Below, piece after piece: positions 35,659 through 43,144 of a DNA stretch of 43,144 bases. Numbering within the stretch: the first letter of the stretch is position 1; the number at the start of each line of letters is the position of its first letter. The notes under the pieces were generated by a model that ran no database searches, was not told where the DNA came from, and saw nothing but the letters and a program-made list of their open reading frames with translations. Source of the DNA: H2-BAC3 sp045863035. GTDB lineage: Bacteria; Bacteroidota; Ignavibacteria; Ignavibacteriales; Ignavibacteriaceae. The translations under genes were made by a program, and so were the position numbers. The DNA lies in assembly GCA_045863035.1 (NCBI GenBank), contig BTUV01000016.1, positions 1 to 43,144 on the forward strand, written 5' to 3'.

Positions 35659-35674
35659 TTAATTCCGGAGAAAT

Positions 35675-36217
35675 ATGGTTGCATTCATGTTAACAGCGTT
35701 TTACAGAGCCGGCGGTGGTGAAAGCGGAGGACTGCTTGACCTGAATCCAGGTCTTGCTTTCTGGACGGTTCTCACCTTCCTTGCGGTTCTTTTCATTCTT
35801 AAAAAGTTCGCCTGGACCCCAATCCTTACCGCGTTGAATGAAAGGGAGAAATCAATAAAGGATTCTCTCGAAGCCGCTGAAAATGCCAAAAAGGACACTC
35901 AAAAACTTACTGAAGAGAACCGCGCGATCGTTACAAAAGCTAACGAAGAAGCACAAAAGATTATTAACAGTGCGCGCGATTTTTCTGAACAGCTTAAAAG
36001 AAGTGAAACCGAGGCATTGAAAGCTGAACTTGAAAAAGAAAAGACTGCGGCTTTCGCTGAAATTGAGCGGAAGAAACAGGAATCAATCGAGGCAATTAAA
36101 GATCAGGTTGCTGAACTTTCCGTTCAGATTGCAGAAAAACTGATTCGCAAGAACCTTGATAAGGATGCCCAGAAAGAACTGATTTCAAAATCACTGAACG
36201 AAATTAAAAGTAACTGA
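35675..36217 (+). CDS. atpF: ATP synthase F0 subunit b
   Basis: 180 residues: one membrane helix (about 24-45) followed by a long charged alpha-helical coiled coil rich in Lys, Glu and Ala, as in subunit b, which holds the alpha3beta3 head still against the c ring. FILKKFAWTPI is the conserved turn after the membrane helix. A GGAG is only 4 bases before the ATG at 35675; the ATG at 35687 is an alternative. It ends 2 bases before atpH. Confidence 0.93.
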   Translation: MVAFMLTAFYRAGGGESGGLLDLNPGLAFWTVLTFLAVLFILKKFAWTPILTALNEREKSIKDSLEAAENAKKDTQKLTEENRAIVTKANEEAQKIINSARDFSEQLKRSETEALKAELEKEKTAAFAEIERKKQESIEAIKDQVAELSVQIAEKLIRKNLDKDAQKELISKSLNEIKSN

Positions 36218-36219
36218 TT

Positions 36220-36774
36220 ATGGCACTGAACAGAGTCGCGGATAAATACGCTGCTACCTTTCTAAGTCTTATCTCAGAAGCGCACGCAGATTCTAACGTT
36301 GCCGCGGATATGCAGTTTATTACTGATGCTATTAAAGAAGTTGTTCAGCTCAGGCGGATTCTGGAGAACCCGACAGTTAATCCTGAATTAAAAGGAAAAC
36401 TGATTATCGCGATTTTTGAAGGAAAAATTGCCGAACAGACCATAGCCGCGGTTAAATTTCTGGTATCCAAAAGAAGAATAGAGCTAATCGGAGCGGTGGC
36501 ACAATCATATATCCGGCTTCGTAACATAAAGCTCGGCAGAATTGCGGTAAAGGTTTCCTCTGTTGTGCCTCTGAGCGGAGAACAGTTTGAGGAAATTAAA
36601 AAGTTTCTTGAGCAGAAATACAGCAAAACAGTAACCATGACCAATGCAATAGATGAAAATCTGCTTGGCGGTTTTGTTGCTGAAATAGGAGATACGGTTA
36701 TTGATGCATCTCTTAAAAACAAACTGCGGAACGTGAAAAGTAAATTGTTAAACAGTACAATTCCACTTAACTGA
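36220..36774 (+). CDS. atpH: ATP synthase F1 subunit delta
   Basis: 184 residues of the OSCP/delta family: helical N-terminal domain (RVADKYAATFLSL, ILENPTVNPELKGKLI) and a C-terminal part with the family signature near FVAEIGDTVIDASLKNKLRNVK. Delta sits on top of the F1 head and joins it to subunit b. Position between atpF and atpA and length are both as usual. Confidence 0.95.
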   Translation: MALNRVADKYAATFLSLISEAHADSNVAADMQFITDAIKEVVQLRRILENPTVNPELKGKLIIAIFEGKIAEQTIAAVKFLVSKRRIELIGAVAQSYIRLRNIKLGRIAVKVSSVVPLSGEQFEEIKKFLEQKYSKTVTMTNAIDENLLGGFVAEIGDTVIDASLKNKLRNVKSKLLNSTIPLN

Positions 36775-36798
36775 ATTTAGAGTACAAAGGATTTTAAT

Positions 36799-38349
36799 AT
36801 GATAGAAGTAAGACCGGATGAAATAATTTCAATACTGCGGCAGCAGATTACCGGCTTTAAGGATCAGGCAGATATATACGATGTCGGAACCGTGCTTCAG
36901 GTGGGCGACGGTATTGCACGCGTTTTCGGACTCTCTCAGGTAATGGCGGGCGAGCTGATTGAGTTCCCGAATGATGTATTCGGCATGGTGCTTAACTTAG
37001 AAGAGGACAGCATCGGATGCGTGCTCTTTGGTGAATCAACGCTGGTTAAAGAAGGTGACAAAGTCCGCAGAACCGGAAAAGTTGCATCAATGCCTGTTGG
37101 TGACTCAATGCTTGGTCGTGTTATTAATCCGCTCGGCGTTCCTGTTGATGGTAAAGGTCCTATACATACCGACAAGACCCTTCCGATTGAAAGAAAAGCG
37201 CTTGGCGTTCTTCAGAGACAGCCGGTTAAAGAACCATTGCAGACCGGTATTGCTGCTATTGATGCAATGATTCCTATCGGACGCGGTCAGAGAGAGCTTA
37301 TCATCGGTGACAGACAGACCGGTAAGACCGCGGTTGCTATTGATGCTATCATCAATCAAAAATATACTCACTCAGAGGAAGCTAAGAAAAACGGTATTAA
37401 CCCGGTTTTCTGCGTTTATGTGGCGATTGGGCAGAAGAGGTCAACAGTTGCGCAGGTGATTGCAAAATTGCAGGATCATGGCGCAATGGACTACACAACG
37501 GTTGTAACTGCATCAGCATCTGAACCGGCTCCACTTCAGTTTATTGCTCCTTACTCGGGCGCAACACTCGGTGAACATTTCAGAGATTCAGGACGTCATG
37601 CGCTTGTTATCTATGATGACCTTACAAAACAGGCGGCGGCATATCGTGAAGTATCGCTGCTGCTGAGAAGACCTCCGGGAAGAGAAGCTTATCCGGGTGA
37701 CGTATTCTATCTTCATAGCCGTTTGCTTGAGAGAGCATCAAAACTGAACGATGAACTGGGTGGCGGAAGTCTTACGGCTCTGCCGATTATCGAAACCCAG
37801 CAGGGTGACGTTTCTGCATATATACCAACGAACGTGATTTCAATTACAGACGGACAGATATATCTTGAATCAAATTTATTTAACGCAGGTATCCGTCCGG
37901 CTATTAACGTAGGTATATCAGTTTCACGTGTGGGTGGTAACGCGCAGATTAAAGCAATGAAAAAAGTTGCCGGCAGTCTGAAACTTGATCTTGCTCAGTA
38001 CCGTGAGCTAGAAGCATTTGCCAAGTTTGGTTCTGACCTGGATGTATCAACCCAGAAAACGCTTTCGCGCGGTGCACGTCTTGTTGAACTGCTGAAGCAG
38101 GGGCAGTATGCACCAATCCCGGTTGAAAAACAGGTTGTAAGTGTTTATCTCGGTACAAACGGTTTCCTTGATGAGGTAGCTGTTCCGGATGTTAAAAGAT
38201 TTGAAAAGGAATTTGAAGAATTCGCTTTGCTGAAATATCCTGATATCCACAAGAGCATCAGAGAATCAAAAGCGCTGAGTGATGAAACCATCGCTATGAT
38301 TAAAAAAGCTGTAGCTGAATTCAGCCAGACATTTAAGAAGAGCAACTAA
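36799..38349 (+). CDS. atpA: ATP synthase F1 subunit alpha
   Basis: 516 residues with the Walker A motif GDRQTGKTA (Lys176, residues 170-178), the conserved VAIGQKRS and PYSGATLGEHFRDSG blocks, the Walker B region ALVIYDD, and the catalytic-site Arg within SVSRVGG. Alpha alternates with beta in the F1 head and holds the non-catalytic nucleotide sites. Its beta partner is not in this window, so it must be encoded elsewhere. Confidence 0.98.
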   Translation: MIEVRPDEIISILRQQITGFKDQADIYDVGTVLQVGDGIARVFGLSQVMAGELIEFPNDVFGMVLNLEEDSIGCVLFGESTLVKEGDKVRRTGKVASMPVGDSMLGRVINPLGVPVDGKGPIHTDKTLPIERKALGVLQRQPVKEPLQTGIAAIDAMIPIGRGQRELIIGDRQTGKTAVAIDAIINQKYTHSEEAKKNGINPVFCVYVAIGQKRSTVAQVIAKLQDHGAMDYTTVVTASASEPAPLQFIAPYSGATLGEHFRDSGRHALVIYDDLTKQAAAYREVSLLLRRPPGREAYPGDVFYLHSRLLERASKLNDELGGGSLTALPIIETQQGDVSAYIPTNVISITDGQIYLESNLFNAGIRPAINVGISVSRVGGNAQIKAMKKVAGSLKLDLAQYRELEAFAKFGSDLDVSTQKTLSRGARLVELLKQGQYAPIPVEKQVVSVYLGTNGFLDEVAVPDVKRFEKEFEEFALLKYPDIHKSIRESKALSDETIAMIKKAVAEFSQTFKKSN

Positions 38350-38360
38350 GAAGCTGTTTC

Positions 38361-39233
38361 ATGGCAACGTTAAGAGATATACGGAACAGGATTAAGGGCG
38401 TTCAAAGCACGCAGAAGATAACCAAGGCAATGAAAATGGTTGCCGCGGCTAAACTTCGCAGGGCTCAGGATGCCATCATTAATGCCCGTCCGTTCACAAG
38501 AAAACTCAGTGAGATGCTTAAACATCTTGTCACTGAACATGACCGTGAGACAAATCCGTTTCTGGTTCAGAGGGATGTAAAAAAAGTTCTTGTTGTGGTC
38601 GTTAGTGCTGAAAGAGGTCTTTGCGGCGCTTTCAATACGAATGTAATAAAGGAAGCATCCGCGCTTTACGGCTCACTGAAAAAGGATGGAAAAGAACCAT
38701 CACTTTACTGTGTGGGTAAAAAAGGACATGACTTCTTTAGAAAAAGAAATTACACCATGGCCGGTTATAAAACCGGCGTGTTTAATGGTCTGAAATATGA
38801 CTCTGCACTGATGTTATCCAAACTTTTTATTGATGGATACCTGTCAGAAAAGTTTGATCAGATTGTTGTTGTATATAATGAGTTTAAATCTGTTGTATCA
38901 CAGAAAGTAGTTCGCGAAACATATCTACCCGTACCGGTTATCGAAGCATCGCAAAAGGGAATTCACGAAGAAGTGGATTTCATTTACGAGCCCGGTCAGA
39001 AGGAAATTTTTGAGCGTCTGCTTTCTATCAACCTGCGTGCACAGTTCTGGAGAATTCTTCTTGAGTCGAACGCGTCAGAATTCGGATCAAGAATGACAGC
39101 AATGGAAAACGCTACCAATAACGCGCGCGATCTGATTAAAGCTCTGAAATTAAAATATAACAAAGAGAGACAGGCAGCAATCACCAAGGAAATCCTTGAA
39201 ATTGTTTCCGGCGCAAACGCGCTAAAGGGCTGA
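38361..39233 (+). CDS. atpG: ATP synthase F1 subunit gamma
   Basis: 290 residues with the usual long N- and C-terminal helices (LRDIRNRIKGVQSTQKITKAMKMVAAAKLRRAQ is the opening, quoted in part as KITKAMKMVAAAKL; SRMTAMENATNNARDLI near the end). LCGAFNTN is the conserved central block. Gamma is the rotating shaft of F1. In many bacteria atpD follows; here ffh follows after 15 bases. Confidence 0.97.
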   Translation: MATLRDIRNRIKGVQSTQKITKAMKMVAAAKLRRAQDAIINARPFTRKLSEMLKHLVTEHDRETNPFLVQRDVKKVLVVVVSAERGLCGAFNTNVIKEASALYGSLKKDGKEPSLYCVGKKGHDFFRKRNYTMAGYKTGVFNGLKYDSALMLSKLFIDGYLSEKFDQIVVVYNEFKSVVSQKVVRETYLPVPVIEASQKGIHEEVDFIYEPGQKEIFERLLSINLRAQFWRILLESNASEFGSRMTAMENATNNARDLIKALKLKYNKERQAAITKEILEIVSGANALKG

Positions 39234-39248
39234 TAAGCTACATCCCCG

Positions 39249-40577
39249 ATGTTTGAAGAGCTCTCACAAAAGTTAGACAAAGCCCTAAAGAAGATTACCG
39301 GACAGGGCAAAATTACCGAAGCAAATGTTTCGGATACTGTCCGTGAAATAAGAAGAATTCTGCTTGATGCAGATGTAAACTTTAAGGTAACTAAAGAATT
39401 TATTGAGCGGGTAACCGCGCAAGCAATGGGCACGGAAGTTCTTACTTCCATAACCCCGGCTCAGCTTATCACAAAGATTATTTATGATGAGCTGGTTGAA
39501 CTGCTCGGAAGCGAGAATGCAGATATAAAGCTGAACTCCTCCGGGGTGACCGTTATCATGCTGGTTGGTCTGCAAGGTTCGGGTAAAACCACCTTTGCCG
39601 GAAAACTTGCAAAGAAGATGAGCGCTCTCGGAAGAAAACCTCTGCTGGCTGCTGCTGATGTATATAGGCCCGCGGCGATAGAGCAGCTTAAGATTCTCGG
39701 TTCTTCCATTTCAGTGCCGGTATTCTCGCTTGAGGTGAAGGATGCCCGTAAAATTGCCGCCGATGCGCTTGCGTATGCAAAGAGCAACGGTAATGACACA
39801 CTTATTATCGACACAGCCGGACGTCTTCATATTGATGAGGATTTGATGGCGGAGGTGGTTGATATCAGGAATCTTGTGGAACCCCATGAGGTTCTTTTTG
39901 TTGTTGATTCTATGACCGGTCAGGATGCAGTAAACTCAGCGAAAGCATTTAATGACCAGGTCGGTTTTGACGGCATGGTTCTGACAAAACTTGATGGTGA
40001 TTCAAGAGGCGGATGTGCCCTTTCAATCAGAGCAGTGGTCGGAAAACCGATTAAGTTTATCTCAAACGGAGAGAAACTTGATGCGATTGATAATTTTTAT
40101 CCTGACCGGCTTGCCTCCCGTATTCTTGGCAAGGGTGATGTTATATCACTTGTTGAAAAAGCGCAGCAGCACTTTGAAGAAATAGACACCGAAAAACTGG
40201 AAGCCAGACTAAGAAAAAATCAGTTTGACTTTGATGACTTTCTGAGTCAGATTAAGCTGCTGAAAAAACTCGGACCTGTTTCTTCATTGATGTCAATGAT
40301 TCCGGGTATGAGTAATATGAAGAATGCGAAAGTTGATGAGAAAGCATTCATTAGAATTGAGGCAATTATCAACTCAATGACGCAGCACGAAAGGCGCACG
40401 CCGAAAGTGCTGAACGGAAGCAGAAGAAAAAGAATTGCCCGCGGAAGCGGAACCAGTCTGCAGGATGTTAACCGTCTGCTGAAACAGTTTCAGGAGATGC
40501 AGACGATGATCGGCAGATTTAACAAGTCGGGTTTCAATCCGAAAGGAATGTTCCCGAAGAATTTTAAATTAAACTAA
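39249..40577 (+). CDS. ffh: Signal recognition particle protein Ffh
   Basis: 442 residues in N-G-M order. The GTPase has G1 GSGKTT (residues 110-115), DTAGRLHIDEDLM (G3) and TKLDGDSRGGCAL (G4 and the following block). The M domain begins near residue 300 and holds the RNA-binding SGSGTS-type signature (RIARGSGTSLQDVNRL). With 4.5S RNA, Ffh brings ribosomes making membrane or exported proteins to FtsY. The ffh gene (SRP RNA) is not seen in this window. It stands before rpsP as in many genomes. Confidence 0.97.
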   Translation: MFEELSQKLDKALKKITGQGKITEANVSDTVREIRRILLDADVNFKVTKEFIERVTAQAMGTEVLTSITPAQLITKIIYDELVELLGSENADIKLNSSGVTVIMLVGLQGSGKTTFAGKLAKKMSALGRKPLLAAADVYRPAAIEQLKILGSSISVPVFSLEVKDARKIAADALAYAKSNGNDTLIIDTAGRLHIDEDLMAEVVDIRNLVEPHEVLFVVDSMTGQDAVNSAKAFNDQVGFDGMVLTKLDGDSRGGCALSIRAVVGKPIKFISNGEKLDAIDNFYPDRLASRILGKGDVISLVEKAQQHFEEIDTEKLEARLRKNQFDFDDFLSQIKLLKKLGPVSSLMSMIPGMSNMKNAKVDEKAFIRIEAIINSMTQHERRTPKVLNGSRRKRIARGSGTSLQDVNRLLKQFQEMQTMIGRFNKSGFNPKGMFPKNFKLN

Positions 40578-40602
40578 TATATATAAACCGGAGAGATAAC
40601 AC

Positions 40603-40989
40603 TTGGCAGTAAAGCTAAGATTACGCAGGATGGGAAAAAAGAGACAGCCATATTATAAACTGGTTGCCGCTGATTCCCGTTCACCCCGCGATGGAAAGTT
40701 CCTTGAGGCAGTTGGCATCTATAATCCGATGACACAGCCCCATCAGCTTGATATCAGCGAGGAAGCAGCAATAAAATGGCTGCAAAACGGAGCACAGCCG
40801 ACCGACACAGTAAAAAGTTTACTGAGTCAGAAGGGCATTATGCTTAAATACGATCTTTTGAAACGCGGATTAACAGCTGAAGCGGTTGAAACAGAGGTTG
40901 CCAACTGGCAGAAACTGAAAGAAGCAGCAGCAGCAAATAAGACCGTTAAAAAAGCGAAGAAAAAATCTAAAGGTACTGAAGGAGCGTAG
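40603..40989 (+). CDS. rpsP: 30S ribosomal protein S16
   Basis: 128 residues. The start is TTG at 40603, since the fixed S16 opening MAVKLRLRRMGKKRQPYYKL begins there and GGAG lies 9 bases upstream. Residues 1-80 are the S16 core (PRDGKFLEAVGIYNP). The rest is a Lys/Ala-rich tail, longer than the 82-residue E. coli protein and common in Bacteroidota. S16 helps assemble the 30S body. A TTG start on a ribosomal protein gene is unusual. Confidence 0.95.
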   Translation: MAVKLRLRRMGKKRQPYYKLVAADSRSPRDGKFLEAVGIYNPMTQPHQLDISEEAAIKWLQNGAQPTDTVKSLLSQKGIMLKYDLLKRGLTAEAVETEVANWQKLKEAAAANKTVKKAKKKSKGTEGA

Positions 40990-41000
40990 GTTGCCGCTCC
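40981..41000 (+). other. Hairpins in the rpsP-khpA gap
   Basis: GGAGCG (40981-40986) pairs with CGCTCC (40995-41000) across the rpsP stop codon. A second perfect hairpin, GAAGTA-aac-TACTTC, follows at 41014-41028 and is trailed by a T-rich stretch. They may reduce or process the transcript in this 110-base gap. Confidence 0.4.
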
Positions 41001-41099
41001 TGAAATTAATCCGGAAGTAAACTACTTCTTTTCTTCTTACACTCCGGGGCAGCGTGTACCTTAACAGCGAGCACCTAATTCAAAAACGGAGGACGAACC

Positions 41100-41333
41100 A
41101 TGAAAGAATTCATTGAGTTCATTGCGAAGAACATTGTTGATGACCCGTCAAGCGTCCATGTTGAGGAATCTCAAAAGGAAGACGGAACCACAATTCTGAG
41201 ACTAAAAGTAGCTCAGGGTGAGACCGGAAAAGTCATTGGCAAAGGTGGAAAAACCGCACAAGCCATAAGACTTTTGCTTGCCGCGGTTGGTCGTAAAGAC
41301 GGAAAAAAGGTTAATTTCGAGATACTTGACTGA
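41100..41333 (+). CDS. khpA: KH-domain RNA-binding protein (KhpA/YlqC type)
   Basis: 77 residues forming one KH domain with the RNA-binding GxxG loop in VIGKGGKTAQAIRLLL (about residues 44-59). The sequence opens MKEFIEFIAKNIVDDP, as usual for this family. KhpA binds RNA, often with KhpB, and affects cell size in Gram-positive bacteria; here it lies in the conserved rpsP-khpA-rimM-trmD-rplS order. CGGAGGA is an excellent ribosome-binding site. Confidence 0.93.
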   Translation: MKEFIEFIAKNIVDDPSSVHVEESQKEDGTTILRLKVAQGETGKVIGKGGKTAQAIRLLLAAVGRKDGKKVNFEILD

Positions 41334-41346
41334 CAACCGGAAGAAT

Positions 41347-41847
41347 ATGTTCAGGATAGCAAAAGTATCCGCTGCTGATGAAAAACGAGGATACTTTGTT
41401 CTTGAACTGTTCACAGATTTTCCTGAAAAGCTGCGCTCTGTTAAACAGATAGACGTGCAGATTCAGGGAAAAATGAAAACACTAACTGTTGAAGAAGTCG
41501 TTCTGAGGAGTCAGCAGTGTTTTATCAGATTTAAGGGTATTGACCCTGCTGCAGATAAGGCGCTTTTCCTTAATGCGGAGCTTTTTTTGCCTGATGAAAT
41601 GCTCGAAATACTTCCTGTTGACCAGTGGTATATCCATGATTTGATTGGAAGCGAAGTATATAAAAACGGCGAATTATTCGGCTGTATTGAAGATGTTCTC
41701 ACGCTGAAAACCAACGATATCTGGCAAATCAGAAAAACTGACGGCAGTGAATATCTTCTCCCCGCGCTTAAGGAGTATATATCAGATTTCCGCCCGGCAG
41801 AAAAGAAACTCATTCTGAAAGAAGGAGCGGAGTATTATGAGGATTGA
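41347..41847 (+). CDS. rimM: Ribosome maturation factor RimM
   Basis: 166 residues from the ATG at 41347 (CCGGAAG just upstream). A longer in-frame opening at 41278 would lie inside khpA and is rejected. The N-terminal RimM barrel begins FRIAKVSAADEKRG; the linker and the C-terminal PRC barrel start at about residue 95 (WYIHDLIGSEVY, then DIWQIRKTDGSEYLLPAL). RimM binds S19 and helps the 30S head mature. It overlaps trmD by 11 bases. Confidence 0.92.
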   Translation: MFRIAKVSAADEKRGYFVLELFTDFPEKLRSVKQIDVQIQGKMKTLTVEEVVLRSQQCFIRFKGIDPAADKALFLNAELFLPDEMLEILPVDQWYIHDLIGSEVYKNGELFGCIEDVLTLKTNDIWQIRKTDGSEYLLPALKEYISDFRPAEKKLILKEGAEYYED

Positions 41848-42517
41848 TATCCTCTCCGCAGTACCTGACCTGATGCAGAGCCCTCTGAATACGAGTATTC
41901 TTAAGCGGGGGCAGGACAAAGGTCTTGTTACTATCGAAGTGCACAATATCAGAGATTATGCCCATGATAAGCACCGGATGATTGATGACAGACCATTTGG
42001 CGGTCAACCTGGTATGCTGCTCAAAGCCGAACCGCTCTTTGAAGCAATTGAGACATTGAACGCGCGCTATAACTATGATACTATCATTTTTACATCGCCG
42101 CGCGGAAAGATTTTTGATCAGAGAGATGCAAACCGTCTCTCGTTAAAGGATAATATTCTTTTTGTTGCAGGGCACTACAAAGGCATTGATCAACGCGTTG
42201 TAGATACTTTTGCAAAAGAAGAATTTTCCATAGGTAAATTTGTGTTGAGCGGAGGAGAACTACCCGCTTTATTGCTTGTGGATGCAATTGTCCGGCTTAT
42301 TCCGGGAGTATTGGGAGACAGCGAGTCAGCATTAAATGATTCGTTTATGGATGGTGAAGCCATAGAAGCACCTGCCTATACACGTCCCGCTGATTTCAGA
42401 GGGATGAAGATACCTGAAGTGCTGCTTTCAGGTAATCATGGCAAAATAAAAGAGTGGCAAAAAGAACAGTCGGTTATTCAGACCGAAATATGGAAGAAAA
42501 ACAATAATATTTTTTAG
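41837..42517 (+). CDS. trmD: tRNA (guanine-37-N1)-methyltransferase
   Basis: 226 residues of the SPOUT knot family. DRPFGGQPGMLLKAEPLFEA, FTSPRGKIFDQ, AGHYKGIDQRV and the knot loop FSIGKFVLSGGELPAL are the well-known TrmD blocks; the C-terminal part (PAYTRPADFRGMKIPEVLLSGNH, quoted in part as PEVLLSGNH) contacts the tRNA. It methylates G37 next to the anticodon with S-adenosylmethionine, preventing +1 frameshifts. Starts inside rimM; rplS follows after 13 bases. Confidence 0.97.
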   Translation: MRIDILSAVPDLMQSPLNTSILKRGQDKGLVTIEVHNIRDYAHDKHRMIDDRPFGGQPGMLLKAEPLFEAIETLNARYNYDTIIFTSPRGKIFDQRDANRLSLKDNILFVAGHYKGIDQRVVDTFAKEEFSIGKFVLSGGELPALLLVDAIVRLIPGVLGDSESALNDSFMDGEAIEAPAYTRPADFRGMKIPEVLLSGNHGKIKEWQKEQSVIQTEIWKKNNNIF

Positions 42518-42530
42518 TGGAGTAAGCACT

Positions 42531-42875
42531 ATGTTTAGCATAAATAACCTGTTAGAAACTGAGAATCGCACTGATTACCCGGATTTTCATCCCGGAGACC
42601 ATATTAAGGTCTATGTAAAAATTATTGAAGGCGACAAGGAAAGAGAGCAGCCATACGAAGGAGATGTAATCAGCATCAGAGGCAGCAAGGAAAGCAAGAC
42701 CTTTACCGTAAGGAAGATTTCCAACGGAGTAGGTGTTGAAAGAATTTTCCCATTCAACTCGCCGAAGATCAGTAAGATTGAACTGCTCAAGCGCGGTGAC
42801 GTTCGCAGAGCGAAGCTCTTTTACCTCAGAAATCTCTCTGGTAAAGCAGCAAGAATTAAAACCAAGAAAAGCTAA
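42531..42875 (+). CDS. rplS: 50S ribosomal protein L19
   Basis: 114 residues with the L19 core (FHPGDHIKVYVKIIEGDKER, FTVRKISNGVGVERIFPFNSP, RAKLFYLRNLSGKAARI). L19 lies at the 30S-50S interface. The last gene of the rpsP-trmD group, followed 25 bases later by a strong terminator. Confidence 0.97.
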   Translation: MFSINNLLETENRTDYPDFHPGDHIKVYVKIIEGDKEREQPYEGDVISIRGSKESKTFTVRKISNGVGVERIFPFNSPKISKIELLKRGDVRRAKLFYLRNLSGKAARIKTKKS

Positions 42876-42899
42876 AAGCATTTTCTTCCAGTTTGAAAA

Positions 42900-42933
42900 G
42901 AGCCGGCGGTTCATATATCAGCCGGCTTTTTTT
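42900..42933 (+). terminator. Rho-independent terminator after rplS
   Basis: AGCCGGC (42901-42907) pairs exactly with GCCGGCT (42921-42927), with a G-U pair possible outside it, and runs into seven T. It ends the long bactofilin/atp/ffh/rplS run. Confidence 0.9.
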
Positions 42934-43144
42934 GTTTTAAATTTTTACAGGGGAAACGCAAAGGTCATACCCACCGGCAATTCATGTAGAAGCAAATGGC
43001 AGATGTTGTTAGTTATGCAGGGTATTAGTTTTCCTGACTTCTGCCAAAATCTGACCAAATCGTAAAAATCTACGAATACGATCTAAAAACACAGATTTTT
43101 TCATAATTTGTCATACTAATTTTAGTGATAAATTAAAGAAATTT
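42934..43144. other. Noncoding tail of the window
   Basis: No gene is supported here. The last 60 bases are very AT-rich and contain ATAATTTG at 43103-43110, the motif also found at the -10 position of the 12345-12373 promoter, so a promoter for a gene beyond the window is possible. Confidence 0.4.

Noticed and set aside
41278..41346. N-terminal extension of RimM
   Set aside because: It overlaps khpA in another frame; the conserved RimM opening starts at ATG 41347.

Overview
The window reads as a chromosomal piece of a Bacteroidota/Chlorobiota-type bacterium, most likely from the Ignavibacteria. Seen directly: several secreted proteins end in the NYPNPFNP-type C-terminal domain of type IX secretion (T9SS) cargo; a PorV-family barrel and a GWxTD protein are present; the atp operon carries subunits a-c-b-delta-alpha-gamma but no beta or epsilon; and a few gaps hold TAnnTTTG-like promoter cores. 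The species assignment is inference. All genes but one (453-2162) lie on the + strand, and nothing looks like phage, IS element, tRNA or rRNA.

Layout. 1-452: noncoding array of short palindrome-ended modules, then the terminator of the leftward gene. 453-2162: eight-repeat FG-GAP secreted protein with a T9SS domain. 2286-5539: an L,D-transpeptidase-like protein whose catalytic Cys appears replaced by Ser, a lipoprotein of unknown function, and an Omp85 barrel. 5553-8746: tight cluster of thioesterase, nadC, a polysaccharide flippase and dut. 8852-15249: dnaE, a FabL-like reductase, thioredoxin and serA.

15436-28532 is the distinctive part: a T9SS cargo gene with a structured leader and strong ribosome-binding site, a TonB-dependent receptor, a 1171-residue secreted protein, a PorV-family barrel, two candidate terminators, and a second 1161-residue paralogue of the large protein. 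The first part of this block has biased codon use that suggests high expression; the second paralogue does not. The two large proteins are not ones I can name, and with the receptor and PorV-like barrel they are the best candidate here for an undescribed surface system.

28749-33875: GWxTD protein, lipid A-type acyltransferase, heptosyltransferase-type GT9, YrdC/Sua5-domain protein, LytM peptidase and bactofilin, with overlapping genes: an envelope-building operon. It runs without a gap into 33865-39233, the ATP synthase operon (two small AtpI-like membrane proteins, then atpB-E-F-H-A-G), then ffh, rpsP, a KH protein, rimM, trmD and rplS (39249-42875), closed by a strong terminator at 42901-42933. 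The last 211 bases hold no gene I can support.
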